A stretch of 64,000 nt of DNA from an uncultured Alistipes sp. (GTDB taxonomy: Bacteria; Bacteroidota; Bacteroidia; Bacteroidales; Rikenellaceae): the NCBI GenBank assembly GCA_944320685.1, contig CALUIK010000001.1:248001-312000 (forward strand). The letters run 5' to 3'. Numbering within the stretch: the first letter of the stretch is position 1; each line of letters begins with the position of its first letter. The position numbers and the translations under genes are program-made. Below are positions 28,725 through 37,179 of the stretch, in pieces. The notes beneath the pieces are model-generated. The model was not told where the DNA came from, made no database searches, and saw only the letters and a program-made list of their open reading frames with translations.

Positions 28725-29486
28725 ATGGAAACTTGGAGTCTTATCACATACTACTGCGCCGTAACGATGCTCATCATAGCCTACCTTCTGGGATCGATTC
28801 CCAGCGCCGTGTGGATAGGCAAGAAATATTACGGCATCGACATACGCGAATACGGCAGCAAGAACGCCGGCACCACAAACATGCTGCGAGTACTGGGCCG
28901 CCGCGCCGCACTGCCGGTCTTCGTGCTCGACTTCTTCAAGGGTTTCATCGCCGTGTCGCTCATAGGTATCATGCGCTACGACATAGACATAACCTCGGCG
29001 TGGCTCATCAACCTCAAGATCATGGGTGTCTTCGCGGCGGTACTCGGCCACATATTCCCCATCTTCGCCGGCTTCAAGGGCGGCAAGGGTGTCGCCACGC
29101 TTGTGGGGGCCATCACTGGCATCTATCCCATCGTGGTGCTGCTCTGTTTCGCCGTATGGGTACTGGTCTTCCTCATCACGCACTACGTGTCTCTGGCCTC
29201 GATAACGGCGGGATGCAGTTTTCCCGTCTTCGCGATAATATCCTCGACGATGGAGTGGTCGCGCTTCAAGGACGTATCGTTCTCGTTCGTGGTATTCTCG
29301 TTCATCGTAGCCGGATTGCTGATATGGTCCCACCGCAAGAACATCGAACGGATGAAGGCCGGCACCGAATCGAAGATATACGTCTGGCGGCCCCATGACC
29401 CCGCCGCCGCAAAAGAGGCGGCACGGCACGGCGCGGCCGCCGGCGGCACCACCGACCAACCGCACGATACACCCGACAACAAGTAA
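28725..29486 (+). CDS. plsY: Glycerol-3-phosphate acyltransferase PlsY
   Basis: This integral membrane enzyme transfers acyl groups from acyl-phosphate to glycerol-3-phosphate, the first step of phospholipid synthesis. The three active-site loops are recognisable: LLGSIPSAVWIGK, GSKNAGTTNMLR and FAGFKGGKGVAT. The length is 253 residues. The final 30 or so form an extra Ala/Gly/Thr-rich hydrophilic tail not needed by the core enzyme. The acyl-activating ligase gene begins 70 bp downstream on the same strand, a sensible lipid-metabolism neighbour. Confidence 0.95.
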   Translation: METWSLITYYCAVTMLIIAYLLGSIPSAVWIGKKYYGIDIREYGSKNAGTTNMLRVLGRRAALPVFVLDFFKGFIAVSLIGIMRYDIDITSAWLINLKIMGVFAAVLGHIFPIFAGFKGGKGVATLVGAITGIYPIVVLLCFAVWVLVFLITHYVSLASITAGCSFPVFAIISSTMEWSRFKDVSFSFVVFSFIVAGLLIWSHRKNIERMKAGTESKIYVWRPHDPAAAKEAARHGAAAGGTTDQPHDTPDNK

Positions 29487-29556
29487 CCCCGCGGAGACGC
29501 ATCCCGCGCGCCTTATGGCTCGCGGGCCATGTCTGCCGAGTAAACATACACACCCC

Positions 29557-31248
29557 ATGCTGCAGGAGAATCTGATTAAAATATACGAGACGAGCTTCCG
29601 CGAGAACAGCTCCCTTCCGGCCTTGACCGACTACTTCGGCGGCGACACGTTCACCTATCTCGACACGGCCCGCGAGATCGTAAAACTGCACCTGCTCTTC
29701 AGCGAAGCCGGTATATGCGAGGGCGACAAGATCGCGCTAATCGGACGCAACAACATACGCTGGTGCGTCACGTATATCGCCACGATCACCTACGGTGCCG
29801 TCATCGTGCCCATACTCCAGGATTTCAATCCTGCCGACATGATGAACATCATCAACCACTCGGAGAGCCGCATGCTCTTCATCGGGGACAACTTCATGGC
29901 CAACCTCGACCCCGCGCGCATGCCGGCACTGGAAGCCATATTCTCGCTTACGGATTTCAGCCTCACATACGACCGCGACAAACCGCGCATCAAGCACGCC
30001 GCAAAAAGCGCATACAAGACATTCCACCGTACGTACGGCAAGCACTTCGGCGTAGATGACATAAAGTACCGCGACGTTCCCAACGACCGCATAATCCTGC
30101 TCAACTACACATCGGGAACCACGGGATCGTCGAAGGGCGTCATGCTCACGGTGAACAACCTCACGGGCAATGTAGTCTTCGCCAGAAGCGTCATCGAGCC
30201 CGCGTCCGGCAAACCGTTCTTCTGCCGCGGCGGCCGTACGCTCTCGTTCCTGCCTCTGGCCCACGCCTACGGCTGCGCCTTCGATTTCCTTGCGCAACTG
30301 GCCGTCGGCGCCCACATCACGCTGCTCGGCCGCATACCCTCGCCCAAGATTCTGGTCGAGGCGATGCAGAGCGTAAAGCCCACCGTTATCTGCAGCGTAC
30401 CGCTCATACTCGAAAAGGTCTACCGCAAGCAGATCATGCCCATGCTCGAGAAGGGCCCCATGAGCATCGCCATGAAGATACCGTTGCTCAACACGGCGCT
30501 CTATTCGATCATACGGTCGAAGATGATGGCCTCATTCGGCGGCGAGCTCAAGATTTTCATCGTCGGCGGCGCCCCGATGAATCAGGAGACCGAGGCGTTC
30601 CTGCGCAAGATAGATTTCCCGCTGACGATAGGTTACGGCATGACCGAATGCGGCCCCCTGATCAGTTTCTCGATACCCACGGAGTTCAAGAACGGTTCGT
30701 GCGGCCGTTACCTCAAGGGACTGCTCGAAGCCAAGATAGACTCTTCCGATCCGGAGCATACGGCCGGTGAGATAATGATACGCGGCGAGCATGTCATGGC
30801 GGGATACTACAAGAACGAGGAGGCCACACGCGCCGTCATAGACGATCAGGGCTGGCTCCATACTGGCGACATGGGCACGATGGACCCCGACGGCACGCTC
30901 TACATACGCGGCCGTTGCAAGACCATGATCCTCACGGGTTCGGGGCAGAATATATACCCCGAGGAGATAGAGGACAAGCTCAACAACCTGCCGCTGGTGC
31001 TCGAATCGCTCATCGTCGAGAAGAACGGCCGCCTCACGGCCCTCATCGTCCCCGACTTCGATCAGGCGGCACAGGAGGGAATCGACAAAAAGGGAATCGA
31101 CGAGATCATGAAACAGAACATCTCGATGCTCAACTCGGCAGTGGCCGTTTACGAGAAGGTCGCCGGCTACGTGATCATGGATTCGGAGTTCGAGAAGACT
31201 CCCAAGCGCAGCATCCGCCGCTTCCTTTACCAAGATCTGGCCCGATAG
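29557..31248 (+). CDS. Long-chain acyl-CoA synthetase-like AMP-forming ligase
   Basis: This ANL-superfamily enzyme activates a fatty acid with ATP, presumably to acyl-CoA. The ATG at 29557 gives 563 residues; an open frame continues upstream but lacks homologous content. Core motifs are the P-loop-like YTSGTTGSSKGVML, YGMTECGPL (A5), TGDMGTMDPDG (A7), and YPEEIEDKL in the small C-terminal domain, which ends TPKRSIRRFLY with a late lysine. No signal peptide is present. It follows plsY closely, which points to membrane lipid recycling or remodelling. Confidence 0.9.
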   Translation: MLQENLIKIYETSFRENSSLPALTDYFGGDTFTYLDTAREIVKLHLLFSEAGICEGDKIALIGRNNIRWCVTYIATITYGAVIVPILQDFNPADMMNIINHSESRMLFIGDNFMANLDPARMPALEAIFSLTDFSLTYDRDKPRIKHAAKSAYKTFHRTYGKHFGVDDIKYRDVPNDRIILLNYTSGTTGSSKGVMLTVNNLTGNVVFARSVIEPASGKPFFCRGGRTLSFLPLAHAYGCAFDFLAQLAVGAHITLLGRIPSPKILVEAMQSVKPTVICSVPLILEKVYRKQIMPMLEKGPMSIAMKIPLLNTALYSIIRSKMMASFGGELKIFIVGGAPMNQETEAFLRKIDFPLTIGYGMTECGPLISFSIPTEFKNGSCGRYLKGLLEAKIDSSDPEHTAGEIMIRGEHVMAGYYKNEEATRAVIDDQGWLHTGDMGTMDPDGTLYIRGRCKTMILTGSGQNIYPEEIEDKLNNLPLVLESLIVEKNGRLTALIVPDFDQAAQEGIDKKGIDEIMKQNISMLNSAVAVYEKVAGYVIMDSEFEKTPKRSIRRFLYQDLAR

Positions 31249-31367
31249 CCACATGCCGTAGGCCGCATGCGGAGATGCGTCGGGCTGCATGGCGTCAATG
31301 ATATGGAAGCGGGCTTCGAACCGCCTAAAAGGAGTATGTTTGACCAACCGTGACTACATATCCCGAT

Positions 31368-32486
31368 ATGAAGAGACCTAAAACCATTAACCGCGGAGAG
31401 TTCCTGCGCCTGATAGGAACAGCCGCAGCAGTTGCAGTACTGCCCGCAGCCGCATCCGCCGCCGACGCAGGGAAGCCCGGCATGCAGGCCGCGGCCGCCA
31501 AGCCGAAAGTCCTATTCAAAGGGTTCAACCTTCTCAACAAATTCAACCCCGACAACCAGACGACATTCGGCGAAGAGGATTTCGAGATCATGGCCGAATG
31601 GGGCTTCAACTTCGCACGCATACCCCTGTCGTACTGGTGCTGGACCTCACGCGACAACTGGTATGAGATCGACGAGAAACGCATCGCCGAGATCGATCGC
31701 GCCGTGGAGTTAGGGCGGCAATACGGAATACACATAAACCTCAACTTCCACCGCGCCCCGGGCTACTGTATAAACCCGCCCCACGAGGATGCAAACCTTT
31801 TCGAGAGCGACGAGGCGCTCAAGGCGTGCGAACATCATTGGGAACTGTTCGCCGAGCGGTACAGGTCCTATTCGTCGAAGGTCCTCAGCTTCAACCTTAT
31901 CAACGAGGCGCCGTCGATCGAGGATGCCAAATACGAGAATGTCATACGGCACCTTATCGAGACAATACGCCGCATAAGCCCCACGCGCACGATCATCGTC
32001 GACGGGCTCGACGTGGGCAACCGCCCGCTGATGGAGATCGCCGACCTGCGCAACATCATACAGAGCGGCCGCGGCTACCAACCCATGCTCATCTCGCACT
32101 ACGAGGCAGACTGGGTCTACGGCAACGGCCCTATGCCCTACCCGCGCGAGGAGTTGAGCTGGCCCCTGCACGACAACGGCAAGACTTACGACCGCGAATG
32201 GCTGCGCGAAACGCTCAACCACAACTGGCTGCCGTGGATGAAACTGGGACGCACGGTACATATCGGCGAGTTCGGATGCCACAACCGCACCCCGCACGAG
32301 GTTGCGCTCGCATGGCTCGAAGACAATCTCTCGATCTTCGCCGAGAACGGCTGGGGCTGGTCGCTGTGGAACCTTTACGGGTCGTTCGGCGTGATGGACA
32401 GCGGCCGCAGCGACGTCAAGTACGAGGATTACAGAGGCCATAAGCTCGACCGCCGCATGCTCGAACTGCTGCTGCGGTACAAATAA
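31368..32486 (+). CDS. GH5-family glycoside hydrolase, exported
   Basis: The start at 31368 (MKRPKTINRGEFLRLIG) gives 372 residues. The leader resembles a Tat-like or Sec signal, with a basic region and a hydrophobic Ala/Val stretch. The mature TIM barrel has the GH5 acid/base E180 in NLINEAPS and the nucleophile E301 in HIGEFGCH. Other fits are RIPLSYW and NLNFHRAPG. The family includes endoglucanases, mannanases and glucosylceramidases; the subfamily is not clear. A -7-like TATGTTTG lies at 31335-31342. Confidence 0.87.
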   Translation: MKRPKTINRGEFLRLIGTAAAVAVLPAAASAADAGKPGMQAAAAKPKVLFKGFNLLNKFNPDNQTTFGEEDFEIMAEWGFNFARIPLSYWCWTSRDNWYEIDEKRIAEIDRAVELGRQYGIHINLNFHRAPGYCINPPHEDANLFESDEALKACEHHWELFAERYRSYSSKVLSFNLINEAPSIEDAKYENVIRHLIETIRRISPTRTIIVDGLDVGNRPLMEIADLRNIIQSGRGYQPMLISHYEADWVYGNGPMPYPREELSWPLHDNGKTYDREWLRETLNHNWLPWMKLGRTVHIGEFGCHNRTPHEVALAWLEDNLSIFAENGWGWSLWNLYGSFGVMDSGRSDVKYEDYRGHKLDRRMLELLLRYK

Positions 32487-32547
32487 CGGCCGCCGCAACT
32501 CCCGAGGGGCGGATCGGCAACAACACGCCAAGGAACAGCATACGGCT

Positions 32548-32576
32548 CTCCCGCCTTACGGCGGGAGATTTATTTT
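32548..32576 (+). terminator. Terminator after the GH5 gene
   Basis: CTCCCGCC-TTAC-GGCGGGAG, then ATTTATTTT. The T tract overlaps the -33 box of the next promoter. Confidence 0.87.
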
Positions 32577-32604
32577 GCCGCCGGCGCAAAAATTCATACC
32601 TTTG
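32574..32604 (+). promoter_or_regulatory. Consensus promoter of the lytS-lytR pair
   Basis: TTTG (32574-32577), a 19-bp spacer, then TACCTTTG (32597-32604). Transcription would start near 32609, right at the first in-frame ATG (32610). This argues for the ATG at 32631. Confidence 0.85.
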
Positions 32605-32630
32605 TTACCATGCGGCTGCGTAGCAACAAA

Positions 32631-33845
32631 ATGGCCATAGGCGAGAACCTCCTCTACTTTCTGGTGTGGACGGTCGCCATCCTCGTGCCCATACTCAACG
32701 CCAAAATGATGTCCGAGGAGCATGTCTATTTCGTCAATATCCTCACGGCATGGCTGAAAATCCTGCCATACGGCATCATCTTCCTGCTCAACAACCTGAT
32801 CTTCGCCCCCAAGCTGCTGCTGCGCAAGCACTACGCCGCATATTTTCTGGTTTCGATACTCTACCTTGTCGCACTATTCTATTCGATCGAGTACTACGAG
32901 ACCACCATGCGCCGCTCGCCCTTCTCGGACAACGACCTGTATATAGTCCACGGCCGCGCCTCGTTCACCGATCTGGCGTGGTATTGGAACGTGCTGCTGG
33001 GGCTCTTCCTGCAAAACACCAACAACGGCATCAAGATCATGTTCAAGTCGATGAGCGACGAACAGAAGATGGTCTCGCTCGAGAGGCAGAGCCTGCAGGC
33101 CGAAATGGACTACCTGAAATACCAGATCAACCCGCACTTCTTCATGAACACGCTCAACAATATCCACGCGCTGATCGACATCGACACAGAGGCGGCCAAG
33201 GAGACGGTCATCGAGCTATCGAAGATGATGCGCTACGTGCTCTACGACTCCGAACATGCCCAGACAAGCATCATCAACGACATACGCTTCGTCGAAAACT
33301 ACATCGGGCTGATGCGCATACGATACACCGACGACGTGGACATACGCCTCGACGTGGCGGGGACGATCCCTCCCGAAGCCAAGATCCCGCCGCTGCTGCT
33401 GATCGTATTCGTCGAAAACGCCTTCAAGCACGGCGTAAGCTACAGCAGCCCCTCGTTCGTCCACATAGAGATCGCATGCGACGGCAGTACGGCCACATGC
33501 GTGGTCCGCAACTCGCGCCACATCCCCTCCGAAACGCATGGTGCAGGAGACATGGAAGATGTGTCAAAAACCGGGCGTGCGGAATGCGCACTCCCGCAGG
33601 AGAAAAAATCACGTACTCGCCGCAGAGGCCGCAAGGAAGGCAGCCGCGCCAAAGCCGCCGTGCAGATGGATGCGGGCGGCGCGAAGACATGGGCCTCAGG
33701 CGAAGGCAAGACGAGCGGAATGGGGCTCTACAACGTGCGCAAGCGCCTCGACCTGCTTTTCGGCAGCAACTACCGCCTGAAGATAGACGATACGCACGAC
33801 GACACGTACGAAGTGAAACTAACGATCCCCATCACGTATGATTAA
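32631..33845 (+). CDS. LytS/YehU-type sensor histidine kinase with an ATP-lid insertion
   Basis: This 404-residue membrane kinase has about four N-terminal membrane helices (LLYFLVWTVAILVPIL, ILPYGIIFLLNNLIF, AAYFLVSILYLVALFY, LAWYWNVLLGLFL). The His_kinase motif NPHFFMNTLNNIHALI follows, with phospho-acceptor H169. The GHKL ATPase has its N box at ENAFKHGV and its G box at SGMGLYNVRKRL (from residue 362). Between VVRNS and SGMGL lie 66 residues (296-361), including KKSRTRRRGRKEGSR, where close relatives have about a dozen. The stop overlaps the response-regulator start by 8 nt. Confidence 0.93.
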   Translation: MAIGENLLYFLVWTVAILVPILNAKMMSEEHVYFVNILTAWLKILPYGIIFLLNNLIFAPKLLLRKHYAAYFLVSILYLVALFYSIEYYETTMRRSPFSDNDLYIVHGRASFTDLAWYWNVLLGLFLQNTNNGIKIMFKSMSDEQKMVSLERQSLQAEMDYLKYQINPHFFMNTLNNIHALIDIDTEAAKETVIELSKMMRYVLYDSEHAQTSIINDIRFVENYIGLMRIRYTDDVDIRLDVAGTIPPEAKIPPLLLIVFVENAFKHGVSYSSPSFVHIEIACDGSTATCVVRNSRHIPSETHGAGDMEDVSKTGRAECALPQEKKSRTRRRGRKEGSRAKAAVQMDAGGAKTWASGEGKTSGMGLYNVRKRLDLLFGSNYRLKIDDTHDDTYEVKLTIPITYD

Positions 33846-34587
33846 ATGTATGGCCATAGACGACGAGCCGCTCGCGCTGCGTCAGGTGAAAAGCTACATC
33901 GATCGAATCCCGCAAATGGAACTTGCGGCGGCGTGCCGCAACGCCGTCGAGGCACAGGCCATGCTGCGCGACATGACAGTCGACCTGCTCCTCGTGGATA
34001 TAAACATGCCCGACCTCAACGGAATGGATTTCGTACGGCAACTGCACAATCCGCCGCTGGTGATCTTCACCACGGCATACTCCGAGTACGCCATCGAGGG
34101 ATTCCGCCTCGACGCCGTCGACTACCTGCTCAAGCCGTTCAGTTTCGCCGACTTCAACCGCGCCGTAGGCAAGGCCCGGTCACTGCTCGAGCTGATGCGC
34201 CTGCGCGACGACAAGGCACCAGCCGCAGCCGCCAACGAGGCCGAGGGCGGTGACTGCATCTCGATCAAGGCCGACTACAAGGTCTCGCTCGTGAAGCATG
34301 CCGACATAATATACCTTGAGAGCGAAGGCGAATACGTACGCCTGCATCTGGCCGCGGGTTCGACCATAACGACCCTGTTCCGCCTAAAGAACATGGAATC
34401 ATCGCTTCCCGCGGGGCGTTTCATGCGCGTACACCGCTCCTATATAGTCAACCTGTCGCACGTATCGGGTTACGCCCGCGGCCGCGTATACCTCGACAAC
34501 GGAGAATATGTCCCCCTTGGCGAGAACTACCGCGACACCTTCCGCGAATATATCGAACGCATGCACCCTGCCGCGCAACAATTATAG
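33838..34587 (+). CDS. LytTR-family response regulator
   Basis: This 249-residue partner of the upstream kinase has a receiver domain. Acidic residues D8, D9 and phospho-acceptor D54 lie in LLLVDINMPDLNG, and the conserved switch Thr (IFTTAYS) and Lys (LLKPFSF) are present. A LytTR DNA-binding domain begins near residue 135 (ISIKADYKVSLVKHADIIYLESEGEYVRLHL, then RFMRVHRSYIVNL). Its ATG overlaps the kinase stop, so the two are translationally coupled. The target genes are unknown. Confidence 0.95.
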   Translation: MIKCMAIDDEPLALRQVKSYIDRIPQMELAAACRNAVEAQAMLRDMTVDLLLVDINMPDLNGMDFVRQLHNPPLVIFTTAYSEYAIEGFRLDAVDYLLKPFSFADFNRAVGKARSLLELMRLRDDKAPAAAANEAEGGDCISIKADYKVSLVKHADIIYLESEGEYVRLHLAAGSTITTLFRLKNMESSLPAGRFMRVHRSYIVNLSHVSGYARGRVYLDNGEYVPLGENYRDTFREYIERMHPAAQQL

Positions 34588-34661
34588 GGACACCGGCCGC
34601 GGCGGATCAGCGCGCCAACCGGTCCCCGTAACAGTACAATCATAAGATCGCACCCGCCACA

Positions 34662-35135
34662 TCAGGGCCCGGCGGGATCGGGCGTACGGGGCGTGAGGTC
34701 GGGAAAGGCCCCCATCGTAGCATAACCCTCGGCCGTACGCTCGAAACAGAAGTGAGTCAAGCCATTGGTCAGTATCACGTAACGCGCGCCGAGCACGGCA
34801 TTGTAGCGCGTAGCCTGCTCGAAGACATCTGACGAGATGCGCACGTCGGGCGCCTTGCACTCCACGAGCGCCACCGGCCGCGCCATACGGTCCAGCACCA
34901 CCACATCTGCCCTCTGCGCCGCCGTATTTATATTCACGGGATACTCCTCCACGATCGAACGCAGCGGCGCACCGCAATGCCCGACGAGAAACTCCACCAC
35001 ATGCCGCCGCACCCACTCCTCGGGCGTAAGCACCACATAAATAGAGCGTACGCGGTCAAAAACCGCCGTACGGCCGTGCATATCCCGCGCCCGCAATTTT
35101 ATGGACGGGAAATTGAGTTTTGGAAAGGAATTCAT
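34662..35135 (-). CDS. Solitary HsdR N-terminal-like (PD-(D/E)XK) protein
   Basis: This 157-residue protein matches only the N-terminal nuclease domain of type I restriction R subunits. The PD-(D/E)XK residues are visible: D77 in RADVVVLD, then E92 and K94 in VECKAP. The helicase part is absent, and no hsdM or hsdS gene is nearby. Stand-alone HSDR_N genes are common in Bacteroidetes genomes and their role is not established; nuclease activity in DNA repair or defence is possible. It is a single gene, divergent from the GH2-like gene. Confidence 0.85.
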   Translation of the reverse strand: MNSFPKLNFPSIKLRARDMHGRTAVFDRVRSIYVVLTPEEWVRRHVVEFLVGHCGAPLRSIVEEYPVNINTAAQRADVVVLDRMARPVALVECKAPDVRISSDVFEQATRYNAVLGARYVILTNGLTHFCFERTAEGYATMGAFPDLTPRTPDPAGP

Positions 35136-35155
35136 CGTATCACCGATTTTTTTTA

Positions 35156-35163
35156 TAACTTTG
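35156..35163 (+). promoter_or_regulatory. -7 element of the truncated GH2 gene
   Basis: TAACTTTG lies 80 bp before the ATG. The -33 box is not recognised. Confidence 0.45.
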
Positions 35164-35243
35164 GCACTACAAAGCGCCGGCGGCCCGTTTCTTTTCGGGG
35201 CGCGGCCCCGACCGGAAGTTACGCACTACAAATATACTAAAAT

Positions 35244-36572
35244 ATGAAACGTTTTCTGTCGATCATAGCACTCGTTTTCGCGGCATGCGCGACGCTCTCC
35301 GCACAGGAGTACGCATCGCCCGAGTATGTCTCGCTGGGGCGCGAGCTGCCCCGCAGCAAGACCGTACCCTACCCTACGGCAGAGGAGGCGCAGGCCCTCG
35401 GTTCCGGCGCCGTGGCCTCGACATACCTGCGCCCCGTTACTGGATGGACCCGCACCGAGGAGGAGGATGCCACGGTCTTCACCTCGAAGTACGTCATACC
35501 CTTCGTCTGGTTGAGCCGTCAGGCGATCCTCTACGTCGACGAAGCATCGGGCGCATACGAGGTAATCATCAACGGGCAGAAGGTCGGATATACGGCCAAC
35601 GCCTATACTCCCGCCGAGTTCAACATAACAAAGGCCTCGAAAGAGGATGTAAATACAATCTCGATACGCATCCTCAAGGATCATTGGAGCCGCAGGATGG
35701 AGGACTTCGTAAAGGACCGCGAACCGCGTGTAGGCGAGACATACGTCGTGTCGCAACCCACGATCCGCGTACGCGACGTCGTGCACAACACCGACGTGGA
35801 CCTCAAGAGCGAATATGCCAACGTCGAGGTCGGCCTTATCGTCAAGACCGAGTCGCTCAACCCCAAAACCGCCCGCATACACTACGAGCTCATCGCCCCC
35901 GACACCACCGTCGTAACACAGGGCTACAAGGATGTCACGCTCGGCATGCGCGGCGAGGATACTGTCAAGTTCATGGCCCGAATACCCTACGTGCTGACAT
36001 GGTGTGCCGACATGCCCGTGCGTTACCGTCTCAACATCAAGACCCAGATCGAGGGGCGCTACGCCGAATACCAGTCGCGCATGATAGGCTTCCGCGACAT
36101 TGCAGTAAATGAAGCCGGCGACTTCATGATAAACGGCATCAAGACAGAACTGTTCTATCGCGACTTCGATCCGCTGAAGGTGACCGAGAAGGACATCATC
36201 GCGGCGCGCGTACTAAAATACAACGCCCTCCGCTTCGACATGGGGGCCGTACCGCAAAACGTCTACCGCATGTGCGACTCGCTGGGCATGTACGTCATAG
36301 CGCAGATTCCCATCAACACCAGCGGCAGCGGGCTCTCACGCCGCGTGGGGGGCAACCCGAGCAACGACCCCGCATGGAAGGCAGCCTACCTCGACCGCGC
36401 CGAAACAGCATACCGCACCACATGCGGCCAGGCATGCGTCATAGGTTACGTCATGGCCGAGGAGTCGTCGAACGGAATCAACCTCTACGAGACCTTCCTG
36501 CGGCTCAAGGCTCTCGAACGCAAACGCCCCATACTCTACATCGAATCGGCTGGAGAGTGGAACAGCGATTGA
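35244..36572 (+). CDS. GH2-like protein with truncated catalytic barrel, exported
   Basis: The 442-residue product has a signal peptide (MKRFLSIIALVFAACATLSAQ). A GH2 N-terminal sugar-binding jelly roll follows, with VIPFVWLSRQAILYVD and INGQKVGYTANAYTPAEFNI. Then come an immunoglobulin-like domain and the beginning of a TIM barrel (FMINGIKTELFYRDFDP, KYNALRFDMGA). The acid/base region GNE is replaced by MAEESSNG, and the chain ends (YIESAGEWNSD) before the nucleophile strand. A hairpin at 36573-36591 follows the stop directly, so the short form appears settled rather than recently broken. Ligand binding rather than hydrolysis is inferred. Confidence 0.7.
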   Translation: MKRFLSIIALVFAACATLSAQEYASPEYVSLGRELPRSKTVPYPTAEEAQALGSGAVASTYLRPVTGWTRTEEEDATVFTSKYVIPFVWLSRQAILYVDEASGAYEVIINGQKVGYTANAYTPAEFNITKASKEDVNTISIRILKDHWSRRMEDFVKDREPRVGETYVVSQPTIRVRDVVHNTDVDLKSEYANVEVGLIVKTESLNPKTARIHYELIAPDTTVVTQGYKDVTLGMRGEDTVKFMARIPYVLTWCADMPVRYRLNIKTQIEGRYAEYQSRMIGFRDIAVNEAGDFMINGIKTELFYRDFDPLKVTEKDIIAARVLKYNALRFDMGAVPQNVYRMCDSLGMYVIAQIPINTSGSGLSRRVGGNPSNDPAWKAAYLDRAETAYRTTCGQACVIGYVMAEESSNGINLYETFLRLKALERKRPILYIESAGEWNSD

Positions 36573-36598
36573 CCGCATATTCCAGATGCGGCCTCCCC
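36573..36598 (+). terminator. Possible terminator directly after the GH2-like stop
   Basis: CCGCAT pairs with ATGCGG, then a C/T-rich tract CCTCCCC. Confidence 0.4.
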
Positions 36599-36722
36599 TT
36601 TTCCATATACATGGGAGACAGTCTGCGACAGGTGCATTTGGGCCCCTTGCGTTACACGGTCACATTGCGCAATCAAAACGACAGGGGTGGGGCGAATAAA
36701 AACAAAAAAAATTGCCCGAAAA

Positions 36723-36754
36723 TTTGCACAAATGAAATAAGTGCCTTAAATTTG
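36723..36754 (+). promoter_or_regulatory. Consensus promoter of tRNA-Lys
   Basis: TTTG (36723-36726), a 20-bp spacer, then TAAATTTG (36747-36754). The -7 box ends 23 bp before the tRNA. Confidence 0.88.
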
Positions 36755-36777
36755 CACTCGCAATCAGGAACAAGGAT

Positions 36778-36850
36778 GCCTCTTTAGCTCAGTTGGTAGA
36801 GCACGACACTCTTAATGTTGGGGTCCAGGGTTCGAGCCCCTGAGGAGGTA
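36778..36850 (+). tRNA. tRNA-Lys (anticodon CTT)
   Basis: The cloverleaf has anticodon loop CTCTTAA with CTT at 36811-36813 and T arm CAGGG-TTCGAGC-CCCTG. The acceptor pairs GCCTCTT with AGGAGGT (two G-U). CCA is not encoded. Confidence 0.95.
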
Positions 36851-36858
36851 CTTCGGAG

Positions 36859-36891
36859 AATATCGGGAACTGAACGGTTCCCGATATTTTT
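36859..36891 (+). terminator. Terminator after tRNA-Lys
   Basis: AATATCGGGAAC pairs with GTTCCCGATATT, then TTT. Confidence 0.92.
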
Positions 36892-37179
36892 GTTCATGCA
36901 TATATATCCGGCGAAGTGACGCCGGACACGCCCGGCCTCGGGTCCGGCGTAAAATGCGGACAGCCGCAATGCCCGTCGCGGGCCCCGCGCGCTCCGAGAA
37001 TCCACTCCGCGCCGAATCCGCGACGCCGCTGCCTGCCACGACATTTACGCATGGCATGAGATCCCCTCGGCCTATCTGACGGCACGGGCGGGCCGCCCTG
37101 AACACGTACATAAAGACATCGCCGGCACGAACCTTTAAACAAGAACGTGCCGGCAGTATATGGCGCAGGGCCGCACCGC

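Noticed and set aside
36284..36776. Missing C-terminal half of the GH2-like gene in another frame after a frameshift
   Set aside because: Downstream frames give no barrel-like sequence, and a hairpin follows the stop directly.
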